DNA of 64,000 bases, taken from contig CP134226.1 of the NCBI GenBank assembly GCA_031655335.1, positions 2,910,001-2,974,000 on the forward strand, given 5' to 3'. The notes under the pieces are model-generated. The model had not been told where the DNA came from and did no database searches. It saw only the letters and a list, made by a program, of their open reading frames with translations. Of this stretch, positions 51,435-60,345 are shown piece by piece (position 1 is the stretch's first letter; every line of letters starts with the position of its first letter). Source of the DNA: Thalassospiraceae bacterium LMO-SO8. GTDB lineage: Bacteria; Pseudomonadota; Alphaproteobacteria; Rhodospirillales; Casp-alpha2. A program made the translations under genes and the position numbers.

Positions 51435-53339
51435 ATGATAACCATTACACGCCAATATGTTGTCGGTGCCGTGATGGGCTTAGGGCTGGTAGCCGCTCTG
51501 GGGAGCGGCTCCGCCCAAGCCGGCGAGTACAACATTACTATCGATCCGGTAACCATCGACACAGGCGACTTCACGCGATCCGGGGTGGGGTTCAACGGCG
51601 CCTCGCCGGGGCCGGTGTTACGGTTCAAGGAAGGTGAAAACGTTACCATTAACGTGACCAACAATCTGTCCGAGGATTCGTCAATCCACTGGCATGGATT
51701 AATCCTGCCGTTCCAGCAGGACGGCGTGCCTAACATCAGTTATCCAGGGATCAAGTCAGGCGAGACTTTCACCTATAATTTCCCGATCAAGCAATCCGGC
51801 ACCTATTGGTTCCACAGTCATTCTGGATTTCAGGAACCGGATGGCGCCTATGGCGCCATCGTCATCGAACCCAAAGAACGCGAGCCTTACCGCTACGACC
51901 GTGAATACGTGGTTCAGCTCGCCGACGCCCATCCGCATTCGGGCAATCGTATCATGCGAAACCTGAAGATGATGGCGGACTACTACAACCGTAAACAGCA
52001 AACGGTGTTCGACTTTTTCAAGGACAGTGAAAAGATGGGTTTGGGAGCGGCGTTGTCGGATCGCATGGCTTGGGGCGACATGCGGATGATGGCCACGGAC
52101 ATCGAGGATCTTCAGGGGTTTACACCGCTGATCAATGGCAAGGGTCCCGACCAGAATTGGACGGGCCTTTTTAAGCCAGGCGAACGCGTCCGCCTTCGCT
52201 TCATTAATTCATCGGCGATGACATATTTCGATATTCGTATCCCCGGCTTGAAGATGACCGTGGTGCAGGCCGACGGCAATAACGTACAACCTGTGTCTGT
52301 CGACGAATTCCGCATCGCCGTGGCCGAAACTTATGATGTCATCGTTCGGCCAGCGGAAGACAAAGCCTATACCATCTTCGCAGAGTCCATGGGGCGCACC
52401 GCCTATGCGCGTGGCACCCTTGCGCCTCGTGAGGGATTGACTGCCGAAGTGCCGGACCTGCGGAAGTCCCCACTTCTTACCATGGCGGACATGGGGATGT
52501 CGCACGGTATGGATCACGGAGCGATGGCCATGGGAAGCGCAACGCACGAAATGCCGGATGGCAGTTCGATGAGTGGTGCGGCCCATGATGCTCATAGCAG
52601 CACAACCCATAAAATGCCGGACGGAAGCGAAATGAAAGGCGCTGGCCACGCGGTGCCCGACGGATCACAAATGCAAGGTGCTGAGCACCAAGGTATGGCG
52701 CAGGGTGGCAGGCATCAAATGTCCGACGACGCCATGATGAAGGGCATGGACCATTCAGCCCAGGGTGCCATGGCACAGAGCGGCATGGATCATTCCATGC
52801 ACGGCGGCATGGCCAAGGAAGCCGATTCTTTCTATGCATTCAACAGCGGTTTGATGCCGAGCGCGGCGAACGGCGGAAAATTTCTTTCCTACAATGATTT
52901 GAAAGCGCAGAAACCGCTCTATAAACAGCGTCCGCCGACGCGCGAGATCGAACTGCGTCTGACCGGCAACATGGAGCGCTACATCTGGTCCATTAACGGC
53001 GTGAAGTTCAAGGATGCCGAGCCCATCCGCCTGAAGTACGGGGAGCGGGTTCGATTCAAGTTCGTCAATGAAACCATGATGACCCATCCCATGCATCTCC
53101 ACGGCATGTGGTCGATTCTGGACAATGGCAACGGCAAATGGAACCCGATCAAGCACGTTGTCAGCGTGTCTCCGGGGACTACGGTCTATATGGAGACTGA
53201 GGTCGATGCGCCCGGCCAATGGGCGTTCCATTGCCATCTCTCCTATCACGCCGACACGGGCATGTTCCGCAAAGTCGTGGTCGAGGGTGGTCCCAAAGAA
53301 CAGGCCGACGCGTCGGCCGTCCGGCACGAAGGGCATTGA
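51435..53339 (+). CDS. copA: CopA/PcoA multicopper oxidase
   Basis: A 634-residue periplasmic copper-resistance oxidase. Four copper motifs: IHWHGLILP, YWFHSHSGF, HPMHLHGMWS and AFHCHLSYHADTGMF. Between domains 2 and 3 (~residues 345-460) is a Met/His-rich insert with the repeated phrase MPDGSxMxGAxH and MDHSMHGGM, suited to binding many Cu(I). The signal is Sec-like, lacking the usual twin-arginine of PcoA. AGGAGAA precedes ATG 51435. Followed 2 bp later by copB. Not to be confused with the CopA ATPase at 46301. Confidence 0.93.
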   Translation: MITITRQYVVGAVMGLGLVAALGSGSAQAGEYNITIDPVTIDTGDFTRSGVGFNGASPGPVLRFKEGENVTINVTNNLSEDSSIHWHGLILPFQQDGVPNISYPGIKSGETFTYNFPIKQSGTYWFHSHSGFQEPDGAYGAIVIEPKEREPYRYDREYVVQLADAHPHSGNRIMRNLKMMADYYNRKQQTVFDFFKDSEKMGLGAALSDRMAWGDMRMMATDIEDLQGFTPLINGKGPDQNWTGLFKPGERVRLRFINSSAMTYFDIRIPGLKMTVVQADGNNVQPVSVDEFRIAVAETYDVIVRPAEDKAYTIFAESMGRTAYARGTLAPREGLTAEVPDLRKSPLLTMADMGMSHGMDHGAMAMGSATHEMPDGSSMSGAAHDAHSSTTHKMPDGSEMKGAGHAVPDGSQMQGAEHQGMAQGGRHQMSDDAMMKGMDHSAQGAMAQSGMDHSMHGGMAKEADSFYAFNSGLMPSAANGGKFLSYNDLKAQKPLYKQRPPTREIELRLTGNMERYIWSINGVKFKDAEPIRLKYGERVRFKFVNETMMTHPMHLHGMWSILDNGNGKWNPIKHVVSVSPGTTVYMETEVDAPGQWAFHCHLSYHADTGMFRKVVVEGGPKEQADASAVRHEGH

Positions 53340-53341
53340 TC

Positions 53342-54055
53342 ATGACGCTGCAGAAAATTCTCGCCGGGCTTGTTGCGCCAGCCCTTGTGATATCGGTCTT
53401 GTCAGCCACGCCCGTTCAAGCAGAGCCTCTGATCTGGGGCATTCAGGCGGAACAGACTGAATTCCGGTATGGCAAGGATACGGACGTGTTCGCCTGGAAC
53501 TTCGATGCCTTGGTCGGCAGTGATGAATTGAAACTCGTGTGGCGCTCCGAGGGTGAATTCGCGACCAAGAATGATAATTTTGAACGGTTGGAGAACCAGC
53601 TCCGGGCGCAGGTCCCGATCTCGACTTTCTTCGATGCGGTGGGCGGTGTTCGCTTCTCAAGCCCATCCTCCGGCAACCGTTTCGATGGGGTTATCGGACT
53701 ACACGGATTGGCTCCGCAGTTCTTTGAAGTGGATGCCGATCTATTCGTTGGCGAGTATCCGTCAGCGAGGCTTGACGTGGATTACGAAGTTCTACTTACG
53801 AACCGCCTTATTGCGACACCAACCATCGAATTGAATCTACCGTTCACGGACGATACAAAATATGGCAAAGCGGCGTTTGGTCCCAGTTTGGAAGTTGGGT
53901 TGCGTCTTAGCTATGACGTCGTAGACCGTTTGTTGTCACCCTATATCGGGATTCATTACGAACGGTCGTTCGGCGGAACGGCGAATATCAAGCGTAGCGA
54001 AGGCGAAGATGCAGGTGCCGTATTTTTCTTGGTTGGGGCGAAGATGATATTCTAA
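53342..54055 (+). CDS. copB: CopB/PcoB outer-membrane copper-resistance protein
   Basis: A 237-residue outer-membrane beta-barrel protein. Signal peptide (to PVQA), then the CopB barrel: LIWGIQAEQTEFRYG, DELKLVWRSEGEF, FFDAVGGVRFSS and the C-terminal FFLVGAKMIF ending in Phe. The Met/His-rich N-terminal extension typical of many CopB proteins is absent. Partner of CopA; may sequester or move copper at the outer membrane. A terminator follows. Confidence 0.9.
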   Translation: MTLQKILAGLVAPALVISVLSATPVQAEPLIWGIQAEQTEFRYGKDTDVFAWNFDALVGSDELKLVWRSEGEFATKNDNFERLENQLRAQVPISTFFDAVGGVRFSSPSSGNRFDGVIGLHGLAPQFFEVDADLFVGEYPSARLDVDYEVLLTNRLIATPTIELNLPFTDDTKYGKAAFGPSLEVGLRLSYDVVDRLLSPYIGIHYERSFGGTANIKRSEGEDAGAVFFLVGAKMIF

Positions 54056-54080
54056 CCCCTTATCGTTTTCTCCCCAACCT

Positions 54081-54120
54081 GGCCCCTGGTGTCCTCGAGA
54101 GAGAGCATCAGGGGCCGCTC
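54081..54120 (+). terminator. Rho-independent terminator after copB
   Basis: ggcccctggtg pairs with catcaggggcc across a 13-base loop and is followed by gctctttatc. It ends the copI-copA-copB transcript, so the next oxidase gene has its own promoter. Confidence 0.75.
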
Positions 54121-54193
54121 TTTATCATCAGCCAGAGTCTAGGGGGATGTTATAGAATTGGGGAAGATTCTCAGTTCGGTAAGGAAGGCGAAA

Positions 54194-55621
54194 TTGGACA
54201 TCAAATCCTTTCATGTTTCCCGTCGACACGTCCTGGGTGGGATTGCTGGAGCAGTTGCGGTTGGCGCTTTTCGGCAAAGCTTGGCGGCGATGCCGTCGCC
54301 CTCGTTGGTTCTACGTCCCAGCCCGGGTCGAAGCATGCTGACTGAGAACGGTGAACCGACGGCGGTCTGGAGCTATGGTGATACGGTTCCCGGACCGCTG
54401 ATCCGTGTCCGTCAGGGCGAGCGCGTAAACGTTCGTCTGGAAAACGGTCTGAGTCAGCCGACGTCGGTCCATTGGCATGGCATCCGTATCGAAAATTCGA
54501 TGGACGGCGTTGCTGGGATAACACAGGACCCTGTCCCACCGGGCGGCGAATTCGATTACTCCTTCGTTGTGCCGGACGCCGGCACCTATTGGTACCACCC
54601 TCATTTCCGATCTTGGGAGCAGTTGGCCAGAGGTCTATACGGCGTTTTGATCATCGACGAAGCCGATCCCCCCAAGGTCGATCATGACCTTGTTTTCTGC
54701 GCCGACGACTGGCGAATGACCAAGAATAATCAGATAGACGCGCAAAGCTTCGGACAACTCCACGACTGGGCACATGCCGGCCGGTTGGGGAATTGGCTGA
54801 CGGTGAACGGCCAGATGGGCATGGAGTACTCCGCCAGGCCAGGGGCAAGGGTACGGCTGCGGATGCTGAACGTTGCCAACGCGCGCATCCTTGCGTTCAA
54901 TCTGGGCAGCCTGCCTGCCCGCGTCGTCGCAATCGACGGCCAGCCAATCGTCAGTCCAGCTGAGCCTGGGAATAGATTGATTTTGGCTCCGGGGCAGCGG
55001 GCCGATGTGATCCTCGATCTGCCGGGGCCGGGGCCGGGCACCTACGTCATCCAGGAAGTGTCGGGCGCGGAGCCAATCGAGGCTGCTCGTATCGTTACGC
55101 AAGGCGTCGCGGTTGCGGCCCCTCGACCGGCCCTGGACGCTGTTGCCTTGCTGCCCAATCCAGTGCCGGAAGATTTTGCATTTGAGGACGCGGTTGTCGT
55201 GCCGTTGCGGATGGAGGGCGGCGCCATGGGGCGGATGGAAGGTGCAACCTACAAAGGCGCCTATTACGGCATCCGCGACCTTGTGGGAAAGAACCAGGCG
55301 TGGGCATTCAACGGCATTGCTGGGCTCCCTGAAAAGCCTTTGGCATCGGTCGCCAAAGGGCGAACGATTGTTGTCGATATGATCAACGATACTCGCTGGC
55401 CGCATGCCATGCACCTCCACGGCCATCATTTCCGTGTCATCGCCCGCAACGGTAAGGCCGTAACCGGCACCCCCTGGCGGGATACGGAACTGGTCGACGC
55501 TGGGGAACGCGTCCGCATTGCTTTCGTGGCGAACAATCCGGGAAAGTGGGTGTTTCATTGCCATATGCTTGAGCATCAGGCGGCGGGCATGATCACCTGG
55601 CTTCAAGTTGTTGATGGGTGA
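54194..55621 (+). CDS. Third multicopper oxidase, Tat-exported
   Basis: A 475-residue periplasmic oxidase close in length and motif order to the one at 11775: HWHGIRIE, YWYHPHFRS, HAMHLHGHHF and FHCHMLEHQAAGM. Tat-type signal (VSRRHVLGGIAGAVAVG). The Met-rich loop is short (MEGGAMGRMEGA). Start: TTG 54194 with AAGGAAGG upstream is preferred over TTG 54158; no suitable ATG exists. The paralogue pair suggests a duplicated gene within the island. Confidence 0.88.
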   Translation: MDIKSFHVSRRHVLGGIAGAVAVGAFRQSLAAMPSPSLVLRPSPGRSMLTENGEPTAVWSYGDTVPGPLIRVRQGERVNVRLENGLSQPTSVHWHGIRIENSMDGVAGITQDPVPPGGEFDYSFVVPDAGTYWYHPHFRSWEQLARGLYGVLIIDEADPPKVDHDLVFCADDWRMTKNNQIDAQSFGQLHDWAHAGRLGNWLTVNGQMGMEYSARPGARVRLRMLNVANARILAFNLGSLPARVVAIDGQPIVSPAEPGNRLILAPGQRADVILDLPGPGPGTYVIQEVSGAEPIEAARIVTQGVAVAAPRPALDAVALLPNPVPEDFAFEDAVVVPLRMEGGAMGRMEGATYKGAYYGIRDLVGKNQAWAFNGIAGLPEKPLASVAKGRTIVVDMINDTRWPHAMHLHGHHFRVIARNGKAVTGTPWRDTELVDAGERVRIAFVANNPGKWVFHCHMLEHQAAGMITWLQVVDG

Positions 55622-55678
55622 AGCTCAACGGCAAATCCTTCACTCCTCTAAAGAGATGCGTTTAAAAGTCGGCTTATC

Positions 55679-56452
55679 ATGTCATCTGACGACAATTCAC
55701 ATTCGGCACCTCCGGTTGAGGATCATCCCGTTCCGAAAAACGGGATGGCGGGCGATGGTCCCCGTGACCGCAAGCGCACCAAAATTCTTCTTACCGTTCT
55801 TATTCTTGTCGGCCTTGTCGCGGCTTATGGTGCGCTCTCGTGGAGTGGCGCGCTCGACGAAATGATGAACAGTGAGACGCTTCGGAAGCATGTCGAAAAC
55901 CTCGGTCTCTTCGGTCCTCTCGGCGTCGTCATTTTGATGTCCTTGGCGATTGTGTTGAATCCAATCCCAAGCGCGCCCATTGCGTTGGCCGCCGGAGCGG
56001 CCTATGGCCATTTCTGGGGAACGGTGTATGTAGCGATCGGTGCGGAGATAGGAGCTTTGATCGCGTTTGGCATTGCTCGCCTAGTTGGATACGACGTCTT
56101 GCGTCGTTGGTTGGGCCGCGGCCTATCATTGGGAGTTTTCGGCTCTCAGAATGCATTGATGGCTGTCGTCTTTCTAAGCCGCTTGTTGCCCTTCATCTCG
56201 TTTGACCTGGTTAGTTATGCGGCGGGCCTCACGCCCCTCAAATGGTGGCGGTTCGCGGTCGCGACACTGGCCGGGATCATTCCGGCAAGCTTCTTGCTCG
56301 CCCATTTCGGTGGGGAAATGGCATCTCTCGATAGTGAGCGGGTTGTAGAAGCGGTTGTCGCCCTTGGTGCCCTCACAGGCCTTCCGATCGCGGGAAAACT
56401 GATTTGGGACCGTGTTCGGAAGAAGGCCGTTCGAACAGAGGACAACGGATGA
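55679..56452 (+). CDS. TVP38/TMEM64-family membrane protein
   Basis: A 257-residue protein with about six membrane helices and the SNARE-associated/DedA-like core: LNPIPSAPIALAAGAAYGHFW, GAEIGALIAFGIARLVGYDV and FLSRLLPFISFDLVSYAAGL. The family is linked to lipid scrambling and metal or small-molecule transport, without a firm role. Convergent with the histidine kinase gene with no gap between stop codons. Confidence 0.85.
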   Translation: MSSDDNSHSAPPVEDHPVPKNGMAGDGPRDRKRTKILLTVLILVGLVAAYGALSWSGALDEMMNSETLRKHVENLGLFGPLGVVILMSLAIVLNPIPSAPIALAAGAAYGHFWGTVYVAIGAEIGALIAFGIARLVGYDVLRRWLGRGLSLGVFGSQNALMAVVFLSRLLPFISFDLVSYAAGLTPLKWWRFAVATLAGIIPASFLLAHFGGEMASLDSERVVEAVVALGALTGLPIAGKLIWDRVRKKAVRTEDNG

Positions 56453-57838
56453 TCAGCAGGGCAGGGTGACGGTCACGGTCAACCCGGACGGCGTTTGATT
56501 GTGCAGTTCGACAGTACCGCCGTGATTCTCGATGATCGTTTTCGCTAAGCTGAGGCCCAGGCCCGTGCCTTCGGTGTTTTCCGAACGGGATCGATCACAG
56601 CGATAAAACGGTTCGAACACGCGCTCGATCTCCTCACTGGGTATGCCTGGACCGTCGTCCTTTATGCGGACAGATATCCGACCGTCTATACGTTCAAGAA
56701 ATACCCGAACGCGATGTCCATAGCGAAGACCGTTGTCAATCAGGTTGCTCAATGCCCGGCGCAAGGCCACGGGCTGTCCATGGATGATGATTTTCCCGGA
56801 AAGCGGCATGGCGGTCACGTCATAACCTATGTCTGAAGCATCATCGCAAATGGCCTGGATCAAGGCTCCCAGGTCAATGTCCTGCCTGTCTTCCAAATCA
56901 AATGCCTGCCGCGCCAGACCCAGGGTTGCCGAAACGATGGATTCCATTTCCGAAATTGACGAAAGGAGTTTCGTCTTTTCTTCGGACGAGGGCAGAGCCT
57001 CGGTCCGGAGTTTGATCAAAGACAGTGGGGTCCGCAGGTCGTGGGACAGAGCACCCATCATTTCCGTCCTGCTTCGGATCATGCTTCTGACCTGATCCTG
57101 CATGTCGTTAAAAGCTGCGGTGACGTCTCGTACTTCCGCTGCGCCTTTGTCCGGCATTGGCGGCGCATGAATATCGGATGCAAACCGACGTGCGGCTCGG
57201 GCAAATTCATCCAAAGGAGAGAGCATGCGACGGACGGCCCAGATTGAGAGCAAAATGATCGTGATGGTCATGACGCCCACGGTAGTTAATGACGGGCTCC
57301 AGAGTTCTGCGGGGAATTCGGGAATGACATATGCCATATTCAGCCAGCTTCCGTCCTCCAGGGGGACGGACACCCTTGCGTTCAAGTGAACTGGAAGGCC
57401 GTAAACTGTTCGAAGTACGTGTAGGAACAGTTCGTTAGCCGTGTCTCTGTGCAGAGAAGCGGACACAGGTGGTTGTTCGCTCAAACTGATACGTACATTG
57501 CCCATCTCTCCTGCATGCCCCTCCCGCTTCAGATGCTCCCGGAAGACTTGGTCATACGGGGGGCGGTAGGGTTCGTTGGAGAAAATCGGCTTTTCACTAA
57601 GCGACGAACGGAGGTGTGGTTCGTTCAGTGTTCTTACGATGTCAAACCGCCACGCGGGGTTCGAGGACGCGACAGTGTGCGTGACATGAGAAAAGGTTTG
57701 CGCCGTCGTGCGTAGACTCAAATGAATGAGCGCGTCGAGACGATCTCTCGAGTAATGGAACAGCCCGGCAAGGTAGGCGACTGTGAGTCCGAGGACGACG
57801 ATGATGACGGTCTGCGTCGTCAGAGATCGGATGCGCAT
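56453..57838 (-). CDS. Sensor histidine kinase (EnvZ/CusS-like)
   Basis: A 461-residue inner-membrane kinase. Two membrane helices (~8-28 and ~185-207) flank a ~155-residue periplasmic sensor region of no clear family. HAMP (~210-260), H-box MGALSHDLRTPLSLIKLR, N-box LSNLIDNGLRYG, DDGPGIP and GTGLGLSLAKTI. Follows the response-regulator gene by 4 bp. Sensed signal unknown; envelope or metal stress are plausible. Confidence 0.92.
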   Translation of the reverse strand: MRIRSLTTQTVIIVVLGLTVAYLAGLFHYSRDRLDALIHLSLRTTAQTFSHVTHTVASSNPAWRFDIVRTLNEPHLRSSLSEKPIFSNEPYRPPYDQVFREHLKREGHAGEMGNVRISLSEQPPVSASLHRDTANELFLHVLRTVYGLPVHLNARVSVPLEDGSWLNMAYVIPEFPAELWSPSLTTVGVMTITIILLSIWAVRRMLSPLDEFARAARRFASDIHAPPMPDKGAAEVRDVTAAFNDMQDQVRSMIRSRTEMMGALSHDLRTPLSLIKLRTEALPSSEEKTKLLSSISEMESIVSATLGLARQAFDLEDRQDIDLGALIQAICDDASDIGYDVTAMPLSGKIIIHGQPVALRRALSNLIDNGLRYGHRVRVFLERIDGRISVRIKDDGPGIPSEEIERVFEPFYRCDRSRSENTEGTGLGLSLAKTIIENHGGTVELHNQTPSGLTVTVTLPC

Positions 57839-57842
57839 GGCG

Positions 57843-58562
57843 CTATTCCCGCGTTACTTCAGCCGAGAGCACATATCCTCCTCCCCAGACGGTCTTGATG
57901 ATTATGGGGCTCTTGGGATCTTGTTCGATTTTTCGTCTTAGCCGACTGACCTGCGTATCGATACTCCGATCGAAAGCGACCGTGTCACGCCCGCGTGCCA
58001 GATCCAATAATTGTTCGCGTGAGAGTACGCGGTTGGGACGCTGGACAAATACGTGGAGTAGCTCGAACTCACCTGTGCTCAGTGGTACGATTACGTTGTC
58101 ACTCGCGATTAACTCGCGGCGGTCCGGGTCGAGGCGCCAGGTGTTGAACCTGTATATTTTGCCCGTCTCGTTTGACGGTGAACTCGTTTCTCGTTCCGTC
58201 CTGCGGAGAACGGCCTGAACGCGCGCGATGAGTTCAAGGGTGCTGAACGGTTTGGCCAGATAGTCGTCCGCACCCATTTTTAGGCCCAGCACTCGGTCCA
58301 ATTCCTCGCCTTTGGCGCTTATTATAATCACCGGCGTCGTGGCTTTGGTGCGGAGGTCACGGCAAAGGGTTAATCCGTCATCGCCTGGCAACATGACATC
58401 GAGAATGACCAAGTCTACCCTTTCGTTCTCCAGGGCCCTGTTCATTTCCTTTCCGTCTCCTGCCAAGGAAACACGGTAGCCTTCTTTCTGAAGCGCCTTG
58501 GAGACGAGTTCCCGCATTTCGCGGTTGTCCTCGACGATGAGGATTTTCGGTGTGATTTCCAT
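57843..58562 (-). CDS. OmpR-family response regulator
   Basis: A ~239-residue regulator: receiver domain (ILIVEDNREMRELV, phospho-Asp in LVILDVMLPGDDGL, KGEELDRVLGLKMGADDYLAKPF) and an OmpR/PhoB winged helix (LSTGEFELLHVF, SREQLLDLARG, RSIDTQVSRLRRKIEQDPK, GGGYVL). ATG 58562 has AGGACC upstream; a longer start at 58580 is possible. Preceded by a CueR-type promoter and divergent from the porin, whose upstream boxes it may bind. Confidence 0.92.
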   Translation of the reverse strand: MEITPKILIVEDNREMRELVSKALQKEGYRVSLAGDGKEMNRALENERVDLVILDVMLPGDDGLTLCRDLRTKATTPVIIISAKGEELDRVLGLKMGADDYLAKPFSTLELIARVQAVLRRTERETSSPSNETGKIYRFNTWRLDPDRRELIASDNVIVPLSTGEFELLHVFVQRPNRVLSREQLLDLARGRDTVAFDRSIDTQVSRLRRKIEQDPKSPIIIKTVWGGGYVLSAEVTRE

Positions 58563-58619
58563 GTTCGGTCCTGCTGACATCGCGGTAGGCGGGAATGTCC
58601 AATAATCATCGTTGCGTGA

Positions 58620-58650
58620 TTTGTGGAGGCTCCGGTAACCGGAGGGTCAA
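58620..58650 (-). promoter_or_regulatory. CueR/HmrR-type promoter
   Basis: On the minus strand: TTGACC (58650-58645), 19-bp spacer with the perfect dyad CTCCGGTTACCGGAG, and CACAAA at -10. It reads into the response-regulator/kinase operon 58 bp downstream. Confidence 0.8.
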
Positions 58651-58711
58651 TAGTGTCTAGTCGGATGGTGGATGATTTTGTCCAGGGATGTATCGCAGGG
58701 CGACGAAAAGA

Positions 58712-58774
58712 ATGTGACAAGATGTTGCAGAACCGTGTTCTGAAATATTTCGTCACAAAAAATCGCTAATCGGA
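58712..58774 (+). promoter_or_regulatory. Repeated boxes upstream of porin
   Basis: Two related boxes, atgtgacaagatgtt (58712-58726) and cgtcacaaaaaatcgc (58751-58766), lie 39 bp apart with a GTnACAA core in each. The same pair with the same 39-bp spacing occurs upstream of the small gene at 60346. They could be binding sites of the adjacent OmpR-type regulator. Confidence 0.6.
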
Positions 58775-58843
58775 AAAACTTCAGTCGTATTTCCCGGCCC
58801 TAGTGCTCCTCTGTTCAAAATCTCTAACGAGGAGGCTTCTAAA

Positions 58844-59977
58844 TTGAAGAAATTCACAGATACTGTTTTGAAATCGTGTGCGCCGCTTTCGGTCGCGGGG
58901 GCTGCGCTATTCGCATTTTCCGCGCCTGCGGAAGCTGGCTCGATCAAGAATGGCAACGCCACCGACCTCATAGTTTACGGTCAGGTCAACCGTACCTTCA
59001 TGGTTTTCGATGACGGCGATGAAACCGGATACCGCAATATGGACGGTGACGCCGGCTCAACCCGTTTTGGCCTAAGGGCGTCCGGCAAGGTGAACGAGTC
59101 CGTTTCCGTCGGTGCCAGGTTGGAAGCGGAACTGCAGTCCAACGATCCGGCTACCATCAACCAGACGAACGAAAGCGACAGCCTGAGGAGCTTCAAGGAA
59201 CGCTTGGCCTTCGTTTACATCGACCACAAGCAGTTCGGAAAGCTTACCCTGGGGCAGGCGTCGGCGGTTTCCGACGGTATGTCCGACGGCTTGGATCTGG
59301 GCTACGCCGCCGGCGCTTTCGACGGGGTGGAAACCGGCCGGAGGAACGTCAATGGCCTCCTGTTCCGTGAAGACAATACCGGCGCGGCGCTTAGCAGCAG
59401 AACAATCGGAAACTTTTTCGGCACCTATGACCGTGGCCGTCAGGACCAGATCAATTATGTTACGCCAAACGTCAACGGCCTTAGACTCGAGGCCGGGTTG
59501 TATGACGCCGGCGATTGGGGCGCGGGGGTTCTCTATGACAACAAGTTCGGAGCCTTCAAAGTCCGCGGCCGAGCGTTCTTCGAAAGTCTGACGAACTCGA
59601 GCACGAGTGAGGGTGCTTGGCAGCTCGGCGCCTCCGTGATGCACGACAGTGGGATTTCCGTGACCGGTCTTTATGGCCAGAGTCTCGCCGTGGACGGTGC
59701 GGAGGAGGATGCCCGTTGGGCGGCCACCGTCGGTTATACTGCCAATATGAACACCCTTGGCCCCACCGGTATCGGTGTCAACGTCTCCGGCAGTCAGGAT
59801 CGTACGGTCGTCGGCAGCGAGGCCATCGCTGTCGGCCTCGGCGTCAACCAGCAGATCAAGAGCGCGGGTACCAATGTGTATGGTAGCGTGGCCTTTTGGG
59901 ATGTCGATATGCCTGCGGGGCAGACGCCGCTCGACCAGATCGTCACCATGCTGGTTGGCATGCAGGTCAAATTCTAA
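58844..59977 (+). CDS. Outer-membrane porin
   Basis: A 377-residue general porin. Signal peptide (MKKFTDTVLKSCAPLSVAGA...PAEAG) then a 16-strand barrel pattern: LIVYGQVNRTFMVFDDG, STRFGLRASGKVNESVSVG, RLAFVYIDHKQFGKLTLGQ, and a C-terminal GMQVKF ending in Phe. Start is TTG, fixed by a perfect GAGGAGG nine bases upstream. Single-gene unit with a terminator after it. Copper and other ions enter by porins, so control by the nearby two-component system would be logical. Confidence 0.92.
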   Translation: MKKFTDTVLKSCAPLSVAGAALFAFSAPAEAGSIKNGNATDLIVYGQVNRTFMVFDDGDETGYRNMDGDAGSTRFGLRASGKVNESVSVGARLEAELQSNDPATINQTNESDSLRSFKERLAFVYIDHKQFGKLTLGQASAVSDGMSDGLDLGYAAGAFDGVETGRRNVNGLLFREDNTGAALSSRTIGNFFGTYDRGRQDQINYVTPNVNGLRLEAGLYDAGDWGAGVLYDNKFGAFKVRGRAFFESLTNSSTSEGAWQLGASVMHDSGISVTGLYGQSLAVDGAEEDARWAATVGYTANMNTLGPTGIGVNVSGSQDRTVVGSEAIAVGLGVNQQIKSAGTNVYGSVAFWDVDMPAGQTPLDQIVTMLVGMQVKF

Positions 59978-60031
59978 TTGGGTTATGGTAGGGAGCCCCG
60001 GCTCTCCACCACTGGCAATAACCAGATTCAG

Positions 60032-60064
60032 GAAACGGCCGTCCTTCGGGGCGGCCGTTTCTCT
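60032..60064 (+). terminator. Rho-independent terminator after porin
   Basis: gaaacggccg pairs with cggccgtttc across the loop tccttcgggg and is followed by tctgtg. It closes the porin transcript. Confidence 0.82.
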
Positions 60065-60215
60065 GTGATCGGCAGCGGTATCAGCACGCCGTCGGGGGTT
60101 TGTCTGCAAACAGGCGACATCGCCAGGCAGGGTAGGCTTCTTGTGACCGAAGGTTCAGCGCGGTGTTCTGGGCGGGTCAGTTCTGGATTTCAACGCCGTG
60201 CTTGATTTGGAAATG

Positions 60216-60278
60216 ATGTAACAAAATTTATCGAGACGCCCATCCGAAACATTCCGTCACAAGAAATCGCGATTCCGG
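60216..60278 (+). promoter_or_regulatory. Repeated boxes upstream of small gene 60346
   Basis: atgtaacaaaattta (60216-60230) and cgtcacaagaaatcgc (60255-60270) repeat the two porin boxes at identical 39-bp spacing, followed by a similar tccggcaaag / tcggaaaaac segment. The upstream region has thus been duplicated or conserved with the signal-peptide coding part. Confidence 0.6.
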
Positions 60279-60345
60279 CAAAGTTGCGAAACACATAAGT
60301 GGTTTGTTGTGAGCATTCACCAACCGCAACAAAGGAAGCTTTGAC

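Noticed and set aside
54635-55606. 323-residue frame opposite the third multicopper oxidase
   Set aside because: Antisense shadow of the oxidase; codon pattern and copper motifs support the plus strand.
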